A stretch of 64,000 bases of DNA from an uncultured Bacteroidales bacterium. Its GTDB lineage: Bacteria; Bacteroidota; Bacteroidia; Bacteroidales; Muribaculaceae. Numbering within the stretch: the stretch's first letter is position 1; every line of letters starts with the position of its first letter. Where the stretch lies: positions 62,001 to 126,000 of the forward strand of contig CAMWHE010000001.1 of NCBI GenBank assembly GCA_947173955.1, in the 5' to 3' direction. Shown here one piece after another: positions 1-9,341 of this stretch. The notes below the pieces were generated by a model. It ran no database searches, had not been told where the DNA came from, and worked only from the letters and a program-made list of their open reading frames with translations. The position numbers and the translations under genes were made by a program.

Positions 1-525
1 TCGACCAATGTGATTACCGGTATCATCAAAGCCAACTTCCCGGGACGAATCGCATTCCGTGTATCACAGATGGTCGACAGTAAGACAATCCTTGACCGTC
101 CGGGTGCAAACCAGCTGATAGGCCGTGGAGACATGCTGTTCTCCCACAACGGAAGCATGGAGCGAGTGCAATGTGCGTTTATAGATACTCCTGAAGTGGA
201 GGCTATGGTAAACTTCATAGCTGACCAACCAGGCTACGAACACCCCTACTTCCTACCCGAGCCCAAGATGAACGAGGGAGAGATATCAGTCGGTAACCTA
301 ACGGATCGCGACCCGCTCTTTGAGGATGCAGCCCGCTATCTATGCTCTACCGGTGATACAGCTTCTACGTCTTCTCTGCAGCGCAGATTCTCAATAGGAT
401 ATAACCGTGCCGGCAAAATCATGGACCAGCTTGAAGCAGCAGGCATTGTCGGCCCGACTCAAGGCAGCAAGCCACGTGCATTGCTTATTGACCTTATGCA
501 ACTTGACCAGATGATAGGCACATGA
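1..525 (+). CDS. ftsK: DNA translocase FtsK, C-terminal part (partial)
   Basis: The reading frame is open from the first base, so the start lies upstream; 174 codons are visible. The first part is the end of the RecA-like motor domain (NFPGRIAFRVSQMVDSKTIL, then LIGRGDMLF). The last ~65 residues form the winged-helix gamma domain (SLQRRFSIGYNRAGKIMDQL), which in the family reads chromosome polarity sequences and contacts XerD. FtsK is a septum-anchored ATPase that pumps DNA during division. The stop overlaps the next start by 4 bp (ATGA), so the LolA-like gene is probably translationally coupled. The family is certain; the N-terminal membrane region cannot be assessed. Confidence 0.95.
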   Translation, partial: STNVITGIIKANFPGRIAFRVSQMVDSKTILDRPGANQLIGRGDMLFSHNGSMERVQCAFIDTPEVEAMVNFIADQPGYEHPYFLPEPKMNEGEISVGNLTDRDPLFEDAARYLCSTGDTASTSSLQRRFSIGYNRAGKIMDQLEAAGIVGPTQGSKPRALLIDLMQLDQMIGT

Positions 526-1133
526 AACGCTTGACTTTACTCATATCACTTACATTCTGTCTCAGTATGGCCATGACGGCAGCAGAGACTGCAAAAAGTA
601 TTATATCCAAAGCTTTAGCTGTATTAAATGACGTATCAGGAATTGAGGCGCAATACGGTATAGCAAGCGCTGAAGGTAGCTCAAAAGGAGATATTATACT
701 CTCCGGAAACCAATTCTTCATCAATGGAGGCGGCATTGTGATCTGGTATGACGGAAAGACTCAATGGTCATATACAGAGCATACCGGAGAAGTCAATATC
801 ACGGAACCGACTGAAGAAGAATTAGCAGAGATCAACCCGCTGGCCATACTGAATTCTGACCCCGACATCTATAGCCTTAAACTTAAAAAGCATAATAAAT
901 CCCGATATGATGTTGAACTCAAAGACAAAAGCGGCGACCTTTCAATTGCTAAAGCAGTTGTGACAATATCAGCCGATGACTGGATCCCAACCGGTGCTGT
1001 CGTGGAGACTTCTTCAGGCGAAAAATACGCCCTTTTGCTCAAAAATGTAAAAAAACTAAAAAATATATCTCCTGACACATTCAGATTCAACCCTAAGACA
1101 TATCCGGACGTTGATGTTATAGACTTAAGATAG
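522..1133 (+). CDS. LolA-like outer-membrane lipoprotein carrier
   Basis: This 203-residue protein has a signal peptide (first ~20 residues, MKRLTLLISLTFCLSMAMTA) and a body resembling the LolA/LolB half-barrel: amphipathic helix, then strands with WYDGKTQWSY and a later FRFNP segment. LolA shuttles lipoproteins through the periplasm to the outer membrane. The gene overlaps the ftsK stop by 4 bp and is followed by trxB after 25 bp. An ftsK-lolA-trxB order is familiar to me from other Bacteroidetes. Sequence conservation in this family is low, so the call rests on signal peptide, size, motif spacing and context. Confidence 0.8.
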   Translation: MKRLTLLISLTFCLSMAMTAAETAKSIISKALAVLNDVSGIEAQYGIASAEGSSKGDIILSGNQFFINGGGIVIWYDGKTQWSYTEHTGEVNITEPTEEELAEINPLAILNSDPDIYSLKLKKHNKSRYDVELKDKSGDLSIAKAVVTISADDWIPTGAVVETSSGEKYALLLKNVKKLKNISPDTFRFNPKTYPDVDVIDLR

Positions 1134-1158
1134 ATTAAAATAACAAATCAGTATTATT

Positions 1159-2103
1159 ATGTCAGATACAACCTATACCAAATGTCTTATCATCGGCGGA
1201 GGCCCCGCCGGTTATACTGCAGCCATATACGCATCCAGAGCAAATCTCATGCCTATCCTTTATGAAGGAATGCAGCCCGGTGGACAATTGACCACTACAA
1301 CAGAAGTTGAGAATTTTCCCGGTTACCCGGAAGGTGTGACAGGTCCGGAGATGATGGATGATCTTCGAAAGCAGGCTGAACGGTTCGGGGCTGATCTGAG
1401 ATCCGGACAGATTGAAAAGGTCGATTTTGATCACCGCCCCTTTACAGTCACTACTGACAGTGGCGAAGAAATTCATGCTGAAACAGTGATTATCGCTACC
1501 GGGGCATCGGCACGCTATCTCGGACTGCCCGACGAACAGAAGTATATGGGTATGGGTGTATCCGCGTGCGCTACTTGCGACGGTTTTTTCTACCGCAAGA
1601 AGAAAGTAGCTGTAGTGGGCGGTGGAGATACTGCCTGCGAGGAAGCTCTCTACCTCAGTTCTTTAGCAGAAAAAGTTTATCTTATTGTCCGCAAAGACTA
1701 TCTGCGCGCCTCAAAGGTCATGCAGCGCCGTGTCCTTGAAAAGGAAAATATCACCGTACTGTTCAATACCAATACTGTCGGATTGTTTGGCGAGGAGGTA
1801 CTTGAAGGCGCCCGTCTGGTAGAGAATAAAGGTACTGACAAAGAGCAACATTTTGAAATTGCTATTGACGGATTCTTCCTTGCAATCGGTCACACCCCGA
1901 ATACTGAAGTATTCAAGCCATATATCGCTACCGACGAGCAAGGCTATATAATCCTGCCGACAGCCACCACAGCTACGAATGTAGAAGGTGTGTTTGCAGC
2001 CGGCGATGTCGCTGATCCGCGCTATCAGCAGGCAATATCAGCTGCCGGAAGTGGTTGCCGCGCCGCCATTGACGCTGAACGCTATCTCATGGAACACGAA
2101 TGA
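1159..2103 (+). CDS. trxB: Thioredoxin-disulfide reductase
   Basis: This 314-residue flavoprotein reduces thioredoxin with NADPH in the cytoplasm. It has the N-terminal FAD-binding motif GGGPAGYTAA (residues 13-22), the redox-active CATC at 137-140 followed by DGFF, the NADPH-binding motif GGGDTACEEA, and a C-terminal FAD motif with FAAGDVAD. Length and order of motifs match low-molecular-weight TrxB. The gene sits in a short plus-strand run after the LolA-like gene, and its stop is immediately followed by the start of the YqgE gene. Nothing unusual is seen. Confidence 0.97.
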   Translation: MSDTTYTKCLIIGGGPAGYTAAIYASRANLMPILYEGMQPGGQLTTTTEVENFPGYPEGVTGPEMMDDLRKQAERFGADLRSGQIEKVDFDHRPFTVTTDSGEEIHAETVIIATGASARYLGLPDEQKYMGMGVSACATCDGFFYRKKKVAVVGGGDTACEEALYLSSLAEKVYLIVRKDYLRASKVMQRRVLEKENITVLFNTNTVGLFGEEVLEGARLVENKGTDKEQHFEIAIDGFFLAIGHTPNTEVFKPYIATDEQGYIILPTATTATNVEGVFAAGDVADPRYQQAISAAGSGCRAAIDAERYLMEHE

Positions 2104-2104
2104 T

Positions 2105-2701
2105 ATGACCGATATCCGCTCTACCCTTTTCAATATCAAACTCAATACAGGAGCCCCGAAAGAGGGATCCTTACTGATTGCCGAGCCTTTTCTGAAGGAA
2201 GACTGCTTCAATCATGCGGTTATCCTTCTGATTGACCACGGGAAGGGTGAGAACTCGATGGGACTGGTCATAAATAAAGGGAGTCAGTACAATTTTTCCG
2301 AGATATTCCCGGCAATGGGAATAGATATCCCTATCTATGCAGGTGGTCCGGTAGGTAATGATCGGCTCTTTTATCTGCATACGCTCGGTGACATCATTAA
2401 GGAAAGTGTCGAGATTGCACCCGGACTTTGGGTCGGAGGTGATTTTGACGATGTGCTTGAATATCTGCGCGCAGGCTACCCTACCGACGGTGTGATACGA
2501 TTCTTCCTCGGGTATAGCGGCTGGCAACCCGGTCAGCTTGAAGAGGAGATTTCCAATGACGTATGGGTCGTCGACAATGACTATGATTCGGCGGAACTGC
2601 TATCAGATAATGAAGACTCGACCTGGCACAGGATTGTGCGCGGTATGGGCGACAGATTCCGCGGCTGGAGATATCATCCGATGAATGTCAGCAGCAACTG
2701 A
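2105..2701 (+). CDS. YqgE/AlgH family protein
   Basis: 198 residues. The family core is clear: GSLLIAEPFL near residue 20, VILLIDHG, GLVINKG, YAGGPVGNDRLFYLHT and FLGYSGWQPGQLEEE. The biochemical role of the family is not established; it is a conserved cytosolic protein sometimes described as a transcriptional regulator. I chose the ATG at 2105, one base after the trxB stop, because the family homology begins there; an in-frame extension upstream lies wholly inside trxB. It is convergent with the acetyltransferase gene, with only 5 bp between the two stops. Confidence 0.9.
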   Translation: MTDIRSTLFNIKLNTGAPKEGSLLIAEPFLKEDCFNHAVILLIDHGKGENSMGLVINKGSQYNFSEIFPAMGIDIPIYAGGPVGNDRLFYLHTLGDIIKESVEIAPGLWVGGDFDDVLEYLRAGYPTDGVIRFFLGYSGWQPGQLEEEISNDVWVVDNDYDSAELLSDNEDSTWHRIVRGMGDRFRGWRYHPMNVSSN

Positions 2702-2706
2702 AGATC

Positions 2707-3228
2707 CTATAGTTCAAGTTGCAGATGCAGTGCGTCAGCCCAGCCATCGGATGTACGGAGCCAGTTGGGGAAATGTCCTGTAACCTCAAATCCGGAGGCC
2801 TTGAAAAGATGCTCGCTCGGTATATTATCGGCTCTGACAATTGCAGCTAACTGACGCATGGACAATCGTTGGCGACAATAGTCAATAAGCATCCGCAAGG
2901 CTCTGCCGGCAATTCCCTGATTTCTATATTGCTCTTTGACTACAATACCGATATATGCACGACGTGATATTTTATCATAGTCATATAGGTCAATCACCCC
3001 GGCTATCTCTTTGATATCATTTAGCATTATCACAAGCCTCAACTGGCCTACGGAAATAATATCACCGTCATACGACGAAATATAATCCCACAACTGCTTG
3101 CGCGAAAGAGGTGCCAGTGTGGCTCCGTCAAGCCATGTCCTGGGATCGTTTTCGAGAAGATACAGCGAATCTAAATCAGTAGGCTCCGGGGCCCGTAGTG
3201 TTATTTTATTATCAGAAAGTGTCAGCAT
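2707..3228 (-). CDS. GNAT family N-acetyltransferase
   Basis: A 173-residue single-domain acetyltransferase. The acetyl-CoA-binding motif is visible as VVKEQYRNQGIAGRALRMLI (roughly residues 96-115), followed by the typical N-P-A-like C-terminal half (DNIPSEHLFKASGFEVTGHF). The opening (ITLRAPEPTDLDSLYLLEND) resembles the RimJ/RimL-type subgroup that modifies protein or peptide amines, but the substrate cannot be read from sequence. It is the last gene of the minus-strand run holB-addB-hemW-recR and starts 17 bp after the recR stop. Confidence 0.88.
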   Translation of the reverse strand: MLTLSDNKITLRAPEPTDLDSLYLLENDPRTWLDGATLAPLSRKQLWDYISSYDGDIISVGQLRLVIMLNDIKEIAGVIDLYDYDKISRRAYIGIVVKEQYRNQGIAGRALRMLIDYCRQRLSMRQLAAIVRADNIPSEHLFKASGFEVTGHFPNWLRTSDGWADALHLQLEL

Positions 3229-3245
3229 ATTCGTTCGGATTGCGG

Positions 3246-3866
3246 TCAGCGTGATGAGGTGGCGAAGTCTGTACGGTTTAACAATGAGCGTCCGAGAGTG
3301 ACTTCATCGGTATATTCTATTTCATTACCTACCGAGACTCCGCGTGCAAGCTGTGTTATCCTCACGGGAAGCGTTCCGAGACGTCGGTAGATATAGAAAT
3401 TTGTCGTATCACCTTCCATCGTTGCGCTGAGAGCAAGTATCACTTCCGATATATCACCGGCGCTGACACGGTCTACGAGCGAGTCTATTTCAAGCTGATC
3501 AGGGCCGATACCGTCAAGCGGAGATATAAGTCCGCCCAGCACATGATATACTCCTGAAAACTGCCGCGTGCGTTCAAAACAGATCACATCCCGCACTGAC
3601 TCGACAACACATACTGTAGAATGATCGCGACGTATGTCGCTGCAGACCGGACACAATTCCGTCTCAGATATGTTATGACAGGATTTACAGTAAGTGATCT
3701 CGTCACGCATCTTTATGATGGCTTCGCCGAGAGCACGCGCCTCTGACGGCTCGCGACGCAGGAGATGCAATGCCAGGCGAAGCGCCGTCTTCCGACCGAT
3801 GCCGGGCAGTCGCGACAATTCTGTAACGGTATTTTCTAAAAGTGACGATGCGTATTCTTGTTCCAT
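3246..3866 (-). CDS. recR: Recombination mediator protein RecR
   Basis: 206 residues, the usual length. RecR works with RecO (and RecF) to load RecA onto SSB-coated gapped DNA. Visible parts are the N-terminal helix-hairpin-helix ([20 protein letters not shown]), a four-cysteine zinc finger ([16 protein letters not shown]), the Toprim domain ([14 protein letters not shown], then [13 protein letters not shown]) and the C-terminal Walker-B-like end (TLGRSLLNR). I place the start at the ATG at 3866, where the family begins; an upstream in-frame extension would run into hemW. Fourteen bases separate it from the hemW stop. Confidence 0.95.
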   Translation of the reverse strand: MEQEYASSLLENTVTELSRLPGIGRKTALRLALHLLRREPSEARALGEAIIKMRDEITYCKSCHNISETELCPVCSDIRRDHSTVCVVESVRDVICFERTRQFSGVYHVLGGLISPLDGIGPDQLEIDSLVDRVSAGDISEVILALSATMEGDTTNFYIYRRLGTLPVRITQLARGVSVGNEIEYTDEVTLGRSLLNRTDFATSSR

Positions 3867-3880
3867 AGCGGAGTGTGTAG

Positions 3881-5005
3881 TTAATATGAGAGTATCAGTT
3901 CGCGCATTACAGCGTTGGATGTAAGCCACTTTTCCTGCGGGATTTTGATTGCGCCATTGTCATTAATGACATTTCCACCGGAAATAAGCGGTTGTAGCTG
4001 CGACATAAAATCTACGGCAAAACGCTCAGGCCACGATTCAAGGCTGCTTAACAAAATTCCGTCAGATGTGCGCAGAGAGACAAGTATCATGTCGTTGAAT
4101 TTCTGCCAGTCAGCTTCTTCATCTATAATATAACAGCATTTACCGGCGTTTATTGCTTCTATATAGGATTTTATGGACGATGGATTGTATCTGCGTATGT
4201 CTCCGTCAAAACTATGAGCCGACGCACCAAGTCCGAGATAAGGCTTAAGTTTCCAATAGGCGGAATTGTGACGTGAACGATATCCCGGAAGTGCATAGTT
4301 TGATATCTCATAATGGCAGTAACCCGCCTGATTCAACCTTGATGAAACATAGCTATACATTTCCTCCGCCTCAGAGTCGGATATCTCTCTCACCTTAGAT
4401 GCCATCAGTGCGGCATACAGTCTCGTGCCGGGCTCATACGAAAGTAGATATGCAGATACGTGCGGTGGCCGAAACGTGAGAATCCTGTCAAGTGTTGAGG
4501 TCAAAGAGCCGAGAGTCTGATATGGAAGTCCGAAGATTATATCAACATTGTAATTCTTAAATGCAGAGGCCACCAGGCCGATGGCAGTCAGAGCCTCCTC
4601 GGCAGTGTGCCGCCGTCCGACAGCCTGTAATTCGGTGTCTGAAAGTGACTGAACGCCCATACTCACACGATTAAACCCTAAAGCCTTGACATCCTTTAGA
4701 AATTCCGGTGTCACATCCTCAGGGTTTACTTCAATAGTGGTCTCTATCACAGATGACGTGTCGAATGAATGCCCTATAGCTTCCATCAGCTTTGCCAACT
4801 GTGAAACCGGTAGTGATGACGGAGTGCCGCCACCTAAGTATATTGTAGTAAGTGGTTCGGAAGAAATCTCGTCCTTCCTCATCCGGAGCTCTTCTATCAT
4901 TGCATCGATATATGCCGGTACCGTATCTGCGCGCGGAGTCGAATAAAAGTCGCAGTAGGCGCATTTGGAATGGCAATACGGTATATGGATATATAGCCCT
5001 GACAT
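3881..5005 (-). CDS. hemW: Radical SAM heme chaperone HemW
   Basis: 374 residues. The radical-SAM cluster cysteines are C11, C15 and C18 ([14 protein letters not shown]), followed by YLGGGTPS for SAM binding and the VNPEDVT segment. The HNxxYW signature that separates HemW from coproporphyrinogen III dehydrogenase HemN is present (RHNSAYW), with GLGASAHSF after it. HemW binds heme and is thought to deliver it to acceptor proteins. The start codon directly abuts the stop of the AddB-like gene with no gap, which suggests translational coupling inside the holB operon. Confidence 0.93.
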   Translation of the reverse strand: MSGLYIHIPYCHSKCAYCDFYSTPRADTVPAYIDAMIEELRMRKDEISSEPLTTIYLGGGTPSSLPVSQLAKLMEAIGHSFDTSSVIETTIEVNPEDVTPEFLKDVKALGFNRVSMGVQSLSDTELQAVGRRHTAEEALTAIGLVASAFKNYNVDIIFGLPYQTLGSLTSTLDRILTFRPPHVSAYLLSYEPGTRLYAALMASKVREISDSEAEEMYSYVSSRLNQAGYCHYEISNYALPGYRSRHNSAYWKLKPYLGLGASAHSFDGDIRRYNPSSIKSYIEAINAGKCCYIIDEEADWQKFNDMILVSLRTSDGILLSSLESWPERFAVDFMSQLQPLISGGNVINDNGAIKIPQEKWLTSNAVMRELILSY

Positions 5006-8000
5006 TTAGTTGCGTCCGCAAAGGGTTTTAAACATACAGTATTTACATGAATATTCACTCTCACTGGCCTGCAGGACTATTGGTTCTTCTGAATCAAGCT
5101 TGCCGAACAGCGTGTTGAGCTTCTCCTCCATGATCTGCATAAATTCTTCATTGAATGACCTGTAGTCAAGAACGGTCTGATTACCGATTGTTAGGAAGTC
5201 AGGTGTCCGGTTAGCACCGATTGTGCGGAATCTATATATCTGAGGCATAATCGGCGTATCCGGTGAAACTTTAGGATCCAGTTGAGCCAACGCATTAGCA
5301 TAAAGGAACAACTGGAGGATAGCCTTCGGCCGGTGTTCCAGAGTATTGTCAAAGAGCGATTCGACAGACGATGCCTTTGTATCGTCGCTACCGGTCTTAT
5401 AATCAATTATGCGATAAGGTTCGTAGCCGTTTTCAAACGTCGGTATGTCGACTCGGTCTATAAAGTATTTGAAATTTATTTTCAGACCGCCCGGGAAAGT
5501 CAACACTCCTACTTTTTCCTCCTCGGCAGATATGAATCTGAACCGGCGAAGTCCATCGAGTTCGTGACTGAGCATCAGCTTTACAAGCTGACATATAATC
5601 GAGGCCATGACATCGGCATCTCCCGTCAGCGGTGCATCGAGATTATCACCAAGCTTAAGATAGTGCTTATTTATGGCTCTGTCTACATATTTCCTGATTA
5701 CGCGGTCATTATCAAGGATTTTTATTAGATGATGGTCAACGATCAAAGGCTCGTCGCCAAGTTGCTGCGATCTGTACAGCTTCTCTACGACCTCATGAAC
5801 GACAGTTCCCAATGTCGACTCGTCCATGAATGACTTTACCTCATCATCCTCACGATAACCCTCGACCACGCTCAGCAGGAAATCAACCGGACAGTTTATA
5901 AACTTATTTATAGCCGAGGCAGAAAGATAGCGGCCGGAAGCCGGATCAAGATATCTGCGCAGGACTTGTCGTTGTGATGGTGAAAGTGTTAGTGCGAAAG
6001 GCGATTTTTCACTACTTCCAGTCATCCTGTATGATCCGGTATAGAACGAAAGGCGTTCCGGCCGATAGAGATAGCGCAACTGATTGATATAACGTGATGG
6101 CTCTCCGCTCGCCATACCGCTTGATCGCGAGTCGTAGAGCAGTATCACTCTCTTGGCTCTTGATATAAGTCGATAGAAATAATAGGCCGAAATACTTTCC
6201 TGATGGTCAATAGTCGCCATTCCGTATCCGGCGCGCAGAGCCGGAGGTATGAATGACTTGGCAAAATGCCGTCGCGGGAAAATACGCTCGTTCATAGAAG
6301 GAATGATGACTGTATCGAAATCAAGCGCTCGCGTTTCAAGCATACCCATCACCTGCAAGCCTTTAAGAGGCATACCCTCAAATCTGACACTTTCGCTTCC
6401 TAAAAGCCGCTCCACAAGATGAAAAATTGTGCCCTCTTCAAGGTCTACATCAAGATCGTCGCTATGCTCGCGACGCAGTCGTTTCAACTCGTCAAGAGCC
6501 GAAAGATAGTGACGGAGGAATCCGGCCTCTATGGCTCCGGCCGTAGTAAGAGTGACATTATCAACAATCCTGTCGCCGGGGTCGCCGGGGTCATCAGCAT
6601 CTTCGTCAACTTGCGTCGACTTGTAATGAACCATGACCTCTCCGAGAAGCCATGTGCATAGATTTTCGAGAAATGCTATGACATTATCTGTTGTCTCGCT
6701 GACAACAACCGTGCCGAATAAAGGAGACAGTCTGGTTAAATGCGGACTTTCAAACAGCGACACCGACACATTGAATATTCTGTTGTCATTAAGCAGCTTA
6801 ACAATCCTGTCGGCTTCGTCTGAGCTTATAGCGCGGACAAACGGGTGTGCGAGAACGGCACGCACATCTTCGTGGAAGAATGTAAATTCCCCCTTATGAC
6901 GCGATGCCTTAAGCTGCATCGTAATGACGGATGCAATGAGAGATGCTACCGGCGTATTTCGCATCGGATAGCCCATCGTAACGTTTACTTCCCGGATATA
7001 TGGTGGCAGAGAGTCTATGAGAGGTAATGCGAGCGACTCATCGGGAAGGACTATCGCTGTTGAAAGCAGATTGGCTTTATCTATATTTGTCTCCGGAAAT
7101 GTCGATTGCAGAATCCTCGATGTCATCTTAAGCTGCCCCTCGACAGCGGGGAGCGCTATAACATCAATCTGCGGAAATTCTTCAAGCCTCTCTCCAACTC
7201 CCGACGCATCTATCGGATGAGGGAACTTTCTAACATATTCTTTCAAGAATCGCGTGGCTCGGTTTTCGTCATCCGCAAAGGCAGGCGAGACATAGTCCCA
7301 GAAAAAATCAGCTACATTCTTATCTCTGAGTGCTGCAAAGATATCTTCTTCAACTGTAGAAAGCACGTTGAATCCGATAAATACATAGCGGAAATACGGC
7401 AGATCATCGGCAGAAGTATCGCGGAGAATGTTCAGTGCATCCCTATAGGTTTTACCTTGATAAGAGAGTCCCCGGGCATCCAGAGCATTATTAAACTCAA
7501 TATAAAGGGGATGGAGGATCTGCCAAAGCTTAATAAATGATGTAGTAGAAACTCTCGGGCTTTTACTATCACTTTCGCTTTCATGAACGACATGACGCCA
7601 GAAGTCACTTATACCCGGCGGAACCTTGTCAGCTCCCCAATATCTTTCAATTACGGCAATCTGCTCGGGCGACAGATAGTCGGCGCTGATCTCCTTTAAA
7701 GTATCAATATTGTGAAACAGCTGCTCCGGGTCGACCATATACTTGTCGACATCAGTAAAATCATTCAGAATGACTTCGCCCCAGAACCTGAACTTATTAA
7801 AGTCGATAACGACATCTTCATCCGCGCCCGCTGCAGCCTCGACAGCGATTTTGCGGTAACAGTGATATAGAATAAAAAGCTGCTCAAGGCGCGAAGCTTC
7901 GACTGTATCAGCTATTTCCGTCACAAATTCGCTGATTGTGGTAATCTCCGGAAGAAGCACCGACCCGGAATGCCTTGCCGCTTCGCGAGCGAGATAATGG

Positions 8001-8110
8001 CTGAAGAAGACACCGCTTCGCTTATTGGGAAATACAAAGCAATAATCGGTCAATGCATCAGCATGATTCGCAACGTAATATTCAGCTATCTCCTGAAGGA
8101 ATGGTTTCAT
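5006..8110 (-). CDS. AddB-like PD-(D/E)XK nuclease, Fe-S type
   Basis: A 1034-residue protein like the AddB subunit of AddAB helicase-nucleases, which process double-strand breaks for RecA. The N-terminal region (FVFPNKRSGVFFSHYLARE) occupies the place of a UvrD-like motif I but lacks a normal Walker A lysine motif, as in AddB-type inactivated helicase halves. The C-terminal third is a RecB-type nuclease: IIDYKTG carries the catalytic D and K. Four cysteines that would hold an iron-sulfur cluster are present: one near residue 739 (FINCPVDF) and C1022, C1025 and C1031 at the end (CKYCMFKTLC). No AddA helicase gene is next to it. Two bases separate it from the holB stop. Confidence 0.88.
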   Translation of the reverse strand: MKPFLQEIAEYYVANHADALTDYCFVFPNKRSGVFFSHYLAREAARHSGSVLLPEITTISEFVTEIADTVEASRLEQLFILYHCYRKIAVEAAAGADEDVVIDFNKFRFWGEVILNDFTDVDKYMVDPEQLFHNIDTLKEISADYLSPEQIAVIERYWGADKVPPGISDFWRHVVHESESDSKSPRVSTTSFIKLWQILHPLYIEFNNALDARGLSYQGKTYRDALNILRDTSADDLPYFRYVFIGFNVLSTVEEDIFAALRDKNVADFFWDYVSPAFADDENRATRFLKEYVRKFPHPIDASGVGERLEEFPQIDVIALPAVEGQLKMTSRILQSTFPETNIDKANLLSTAIVLPDESLALPLIDSLPPYIREVNVTMGYPMRNTPVASLIASVITMQLKASRHKGEFTFFHEDVRAVLAHPFVRAISSDEADRIVKLLNDNRIFNVSVSLFESPHLTRLSPLFGTVVVSETTDNVIAFLENLCTWLLGEVMVHYKSTQVDEDADDPGDPGDRIVDNVTLTTAGAIEAGFLRHYLSALDELKRLRREHSDDLDVDLEEGTIFHLVERLLGSESVRFEGMPLKGLQVMGMLETRALDFDTVIIPSMNERIFPRRHFAKSFIPPALRAGYGMATIDHQESISAYYFYRLISRAKRVILLYDSRSSGMASGEPSRYINQLRYLYRPERLSFYTGSYRMTGSSEKSPFALTLSPSQRQVLRRYLDPASGRYLSASAINKFINCPVDFLLSVVEGYREDDEVKSFMDESTLGTVVHEVVEKLYRSQQLGDEPLIVDHHLIKILDNDRVIRKYVDRAINKHYLKLGDNLDAPLTGDADVMASIICQLVKLMLSHELDGLRRFRFISAEEEKVGVLTFPGGLKINFKYFIDRVDIPTFENGYEPYRIIDYKTGSDDTKASSVESLFDNTLEHRPKAILQLFLYANALAQLDPKVSPDTPIMPQIYRFRTIGANRTPDFLTIGNQTVLDYRSFNEEFMQIMEEKLNTLFGKLDSEEPIVLQASESEYSCKYCMFKTLCGRN

Positions 8111-8112
8111 AT

Positions 8113-9228
8113 TTACTTCCTGATTAGCATGATTACCCTTACTGCAAGCTCAAAAAGTATGATCTTGGCATTTCCATTAGCAAGGATATCGGTAATTGCT
8201 GCGTCAAACCGTTCTACGAACTCTTCTATATTGCGCTCGTTGATAAAGCGATAGAACTTTGTAGTAAACTGAGCCTCATCAGGAGTCTGATAGATAAGCT
8301 CCGGGGCTGACAGATGGTATATGAAGTTCTCACGTAGCTGTCGCTCGCAATATTCAAGAAAACTTACGGAGCTCTCCCTGCCCAGCGATGCCACTTCGTT
8401 GCTCCACGACCGTAGCTCAGACACCTTTTTCTGATATGCCAGCCTCATAAGCTGCTGAAACAGGTTGAGGTAATGATCACGCTGCTCGGCGTTGCCAACC
8501 GAACGGCTCGCATTGAGAATACTGCCATCGGCCAGATGAGCCACGGCATGAGCCATAGGCGCTGAGAGACCGTGATGATCCACAAGGTATTTCTCAATCA
8601 CTGAATCGGGGAATCTGACAACTTCGACACGCTGTGTACGCGAGTATATAGTTGGCAGTATTGCTTCGGGATCATTGCTGACGAGAATAAATACAGAGTC
8701 ACCTACAGGCTCCTCGATAAGCTTAAGCATCTTGTTGGCAGTCTCCTCTCCCATTCTCTCCGGCAGCCACATCAGGACAATCTGACGGTTTCCGTGCGAC
8801 GTAAAATTGAGCTTGCGCATTATCTCGGAACTCTCCTCGACATACATTCGCGGCTGACCGTTGGGATTGTCAAGCTTCACAAGCCAATCCTTGAAGTCCA
8901 TGTAAGGCGATTCCGTAAGAAATTCCCGCCATTCACTGATCCAGTCATCGGAAATAGTGGTACCACCACGCTTCAGCACGGGGAATGAGAAATGAGTGTC
9001 AATATGATTGAATGTCTGATGCTGGATACAGTTGGGGCATTTTCCGCAGCTGTCGCCATCGGAACGCTCAGTACAATGTATGTATTGGGCGAGCGCCCTG
9101 GCAAGCATCATCTTGCCGACACCCGGACGGCCGTGAATTAGAAGCGCATGCGGCAAACGGTTGGAGTCGACCATATTTACAAGCCGGCTCTTGACATTAT
9201 CGTGGGATGGTATATCGGCAAATCTCAT
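8113..9228 (-). CDS. holB: DNA polymerase III subunit delta'
   Basis: A 371-residue AAA+ clamp-loader subunit. The P-loop is HGRPGVGKMMLARAL, followed by a four-cysteine zinc module (C-x8-C-x2-C-x2-C around CGKCPNC), then a Walker-B-like region (VLMWLPERM) and sensor 1 (SNDPEAILPTIYSRTQ) with the SRC-equivalent SRTQ. It helps load the sliding clamp at the replication fork. It is the first gene of the minus-strand run and has a -7 promoter box about 20 bp upstream of its start. Confidence 0.92.
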   Translation of the reverse strand: MRFADIPSHDNVKSRLVNMVDSNRLPHALLIHGRPGVGKMMLARALAQYIHCTERSDGDSCGKCPNCIQHQTFNHIDTHFSFPVLKRGGTTISDDWISEWREFLTESPYMDFKDWLVKLDNPNGQPRMYVEESSEIMRKLNFTSHGNRQIVLMWLPERMGEETANKMLKLIEEPVGDSVFILVSNDPEAILPTIYSRTQRVEVVRFPDSVIEKYLVDHHGLSAPMAHAVAHLADGSILNASRSVGNAEQRDHYLNLFQQLMRLAYQKKVSELRSWSNEVASLGRESSVSFLEYCERQLRENFIYHLSAPELIYQTPDEAQFTTKFYRFINERNIEEFVERFDAAITDILANGNAKIILFELAVRVIMLIRK

Positions 9229-9248
9229 TTAGAATTCTTTCTGACTTA

Positions 9249-9256
9249 CAAATTTA
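9249..9256 (-). promoter_or_regulatory. -7 box for holB operon
   Basis: On the minus strand the sequence reads TAAATTTG, a full match to the Bacteroidetes -7 consensus TAnnTTTG, 20 bp upstream of the holB ATG. I see no clear -33 TTTG element at the expected distance, so the promoter call is moderate. Confidence 0.5.
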
Positions 9257-9341
9257 ATCATTTTGCGCCTAATCATGCGTATCTGTAGGGAACTAAATAG
9301 AGTAAAAATGTGTTTAAGAGATAAAAAAGTCACCAACAGAT

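Noticed and set aside
5282-5728. 148-codon plus-strand frame inside the AddB-like gene
   Set aside because: It lies antisense to the nuclease domain whose catalytic residues are intact.
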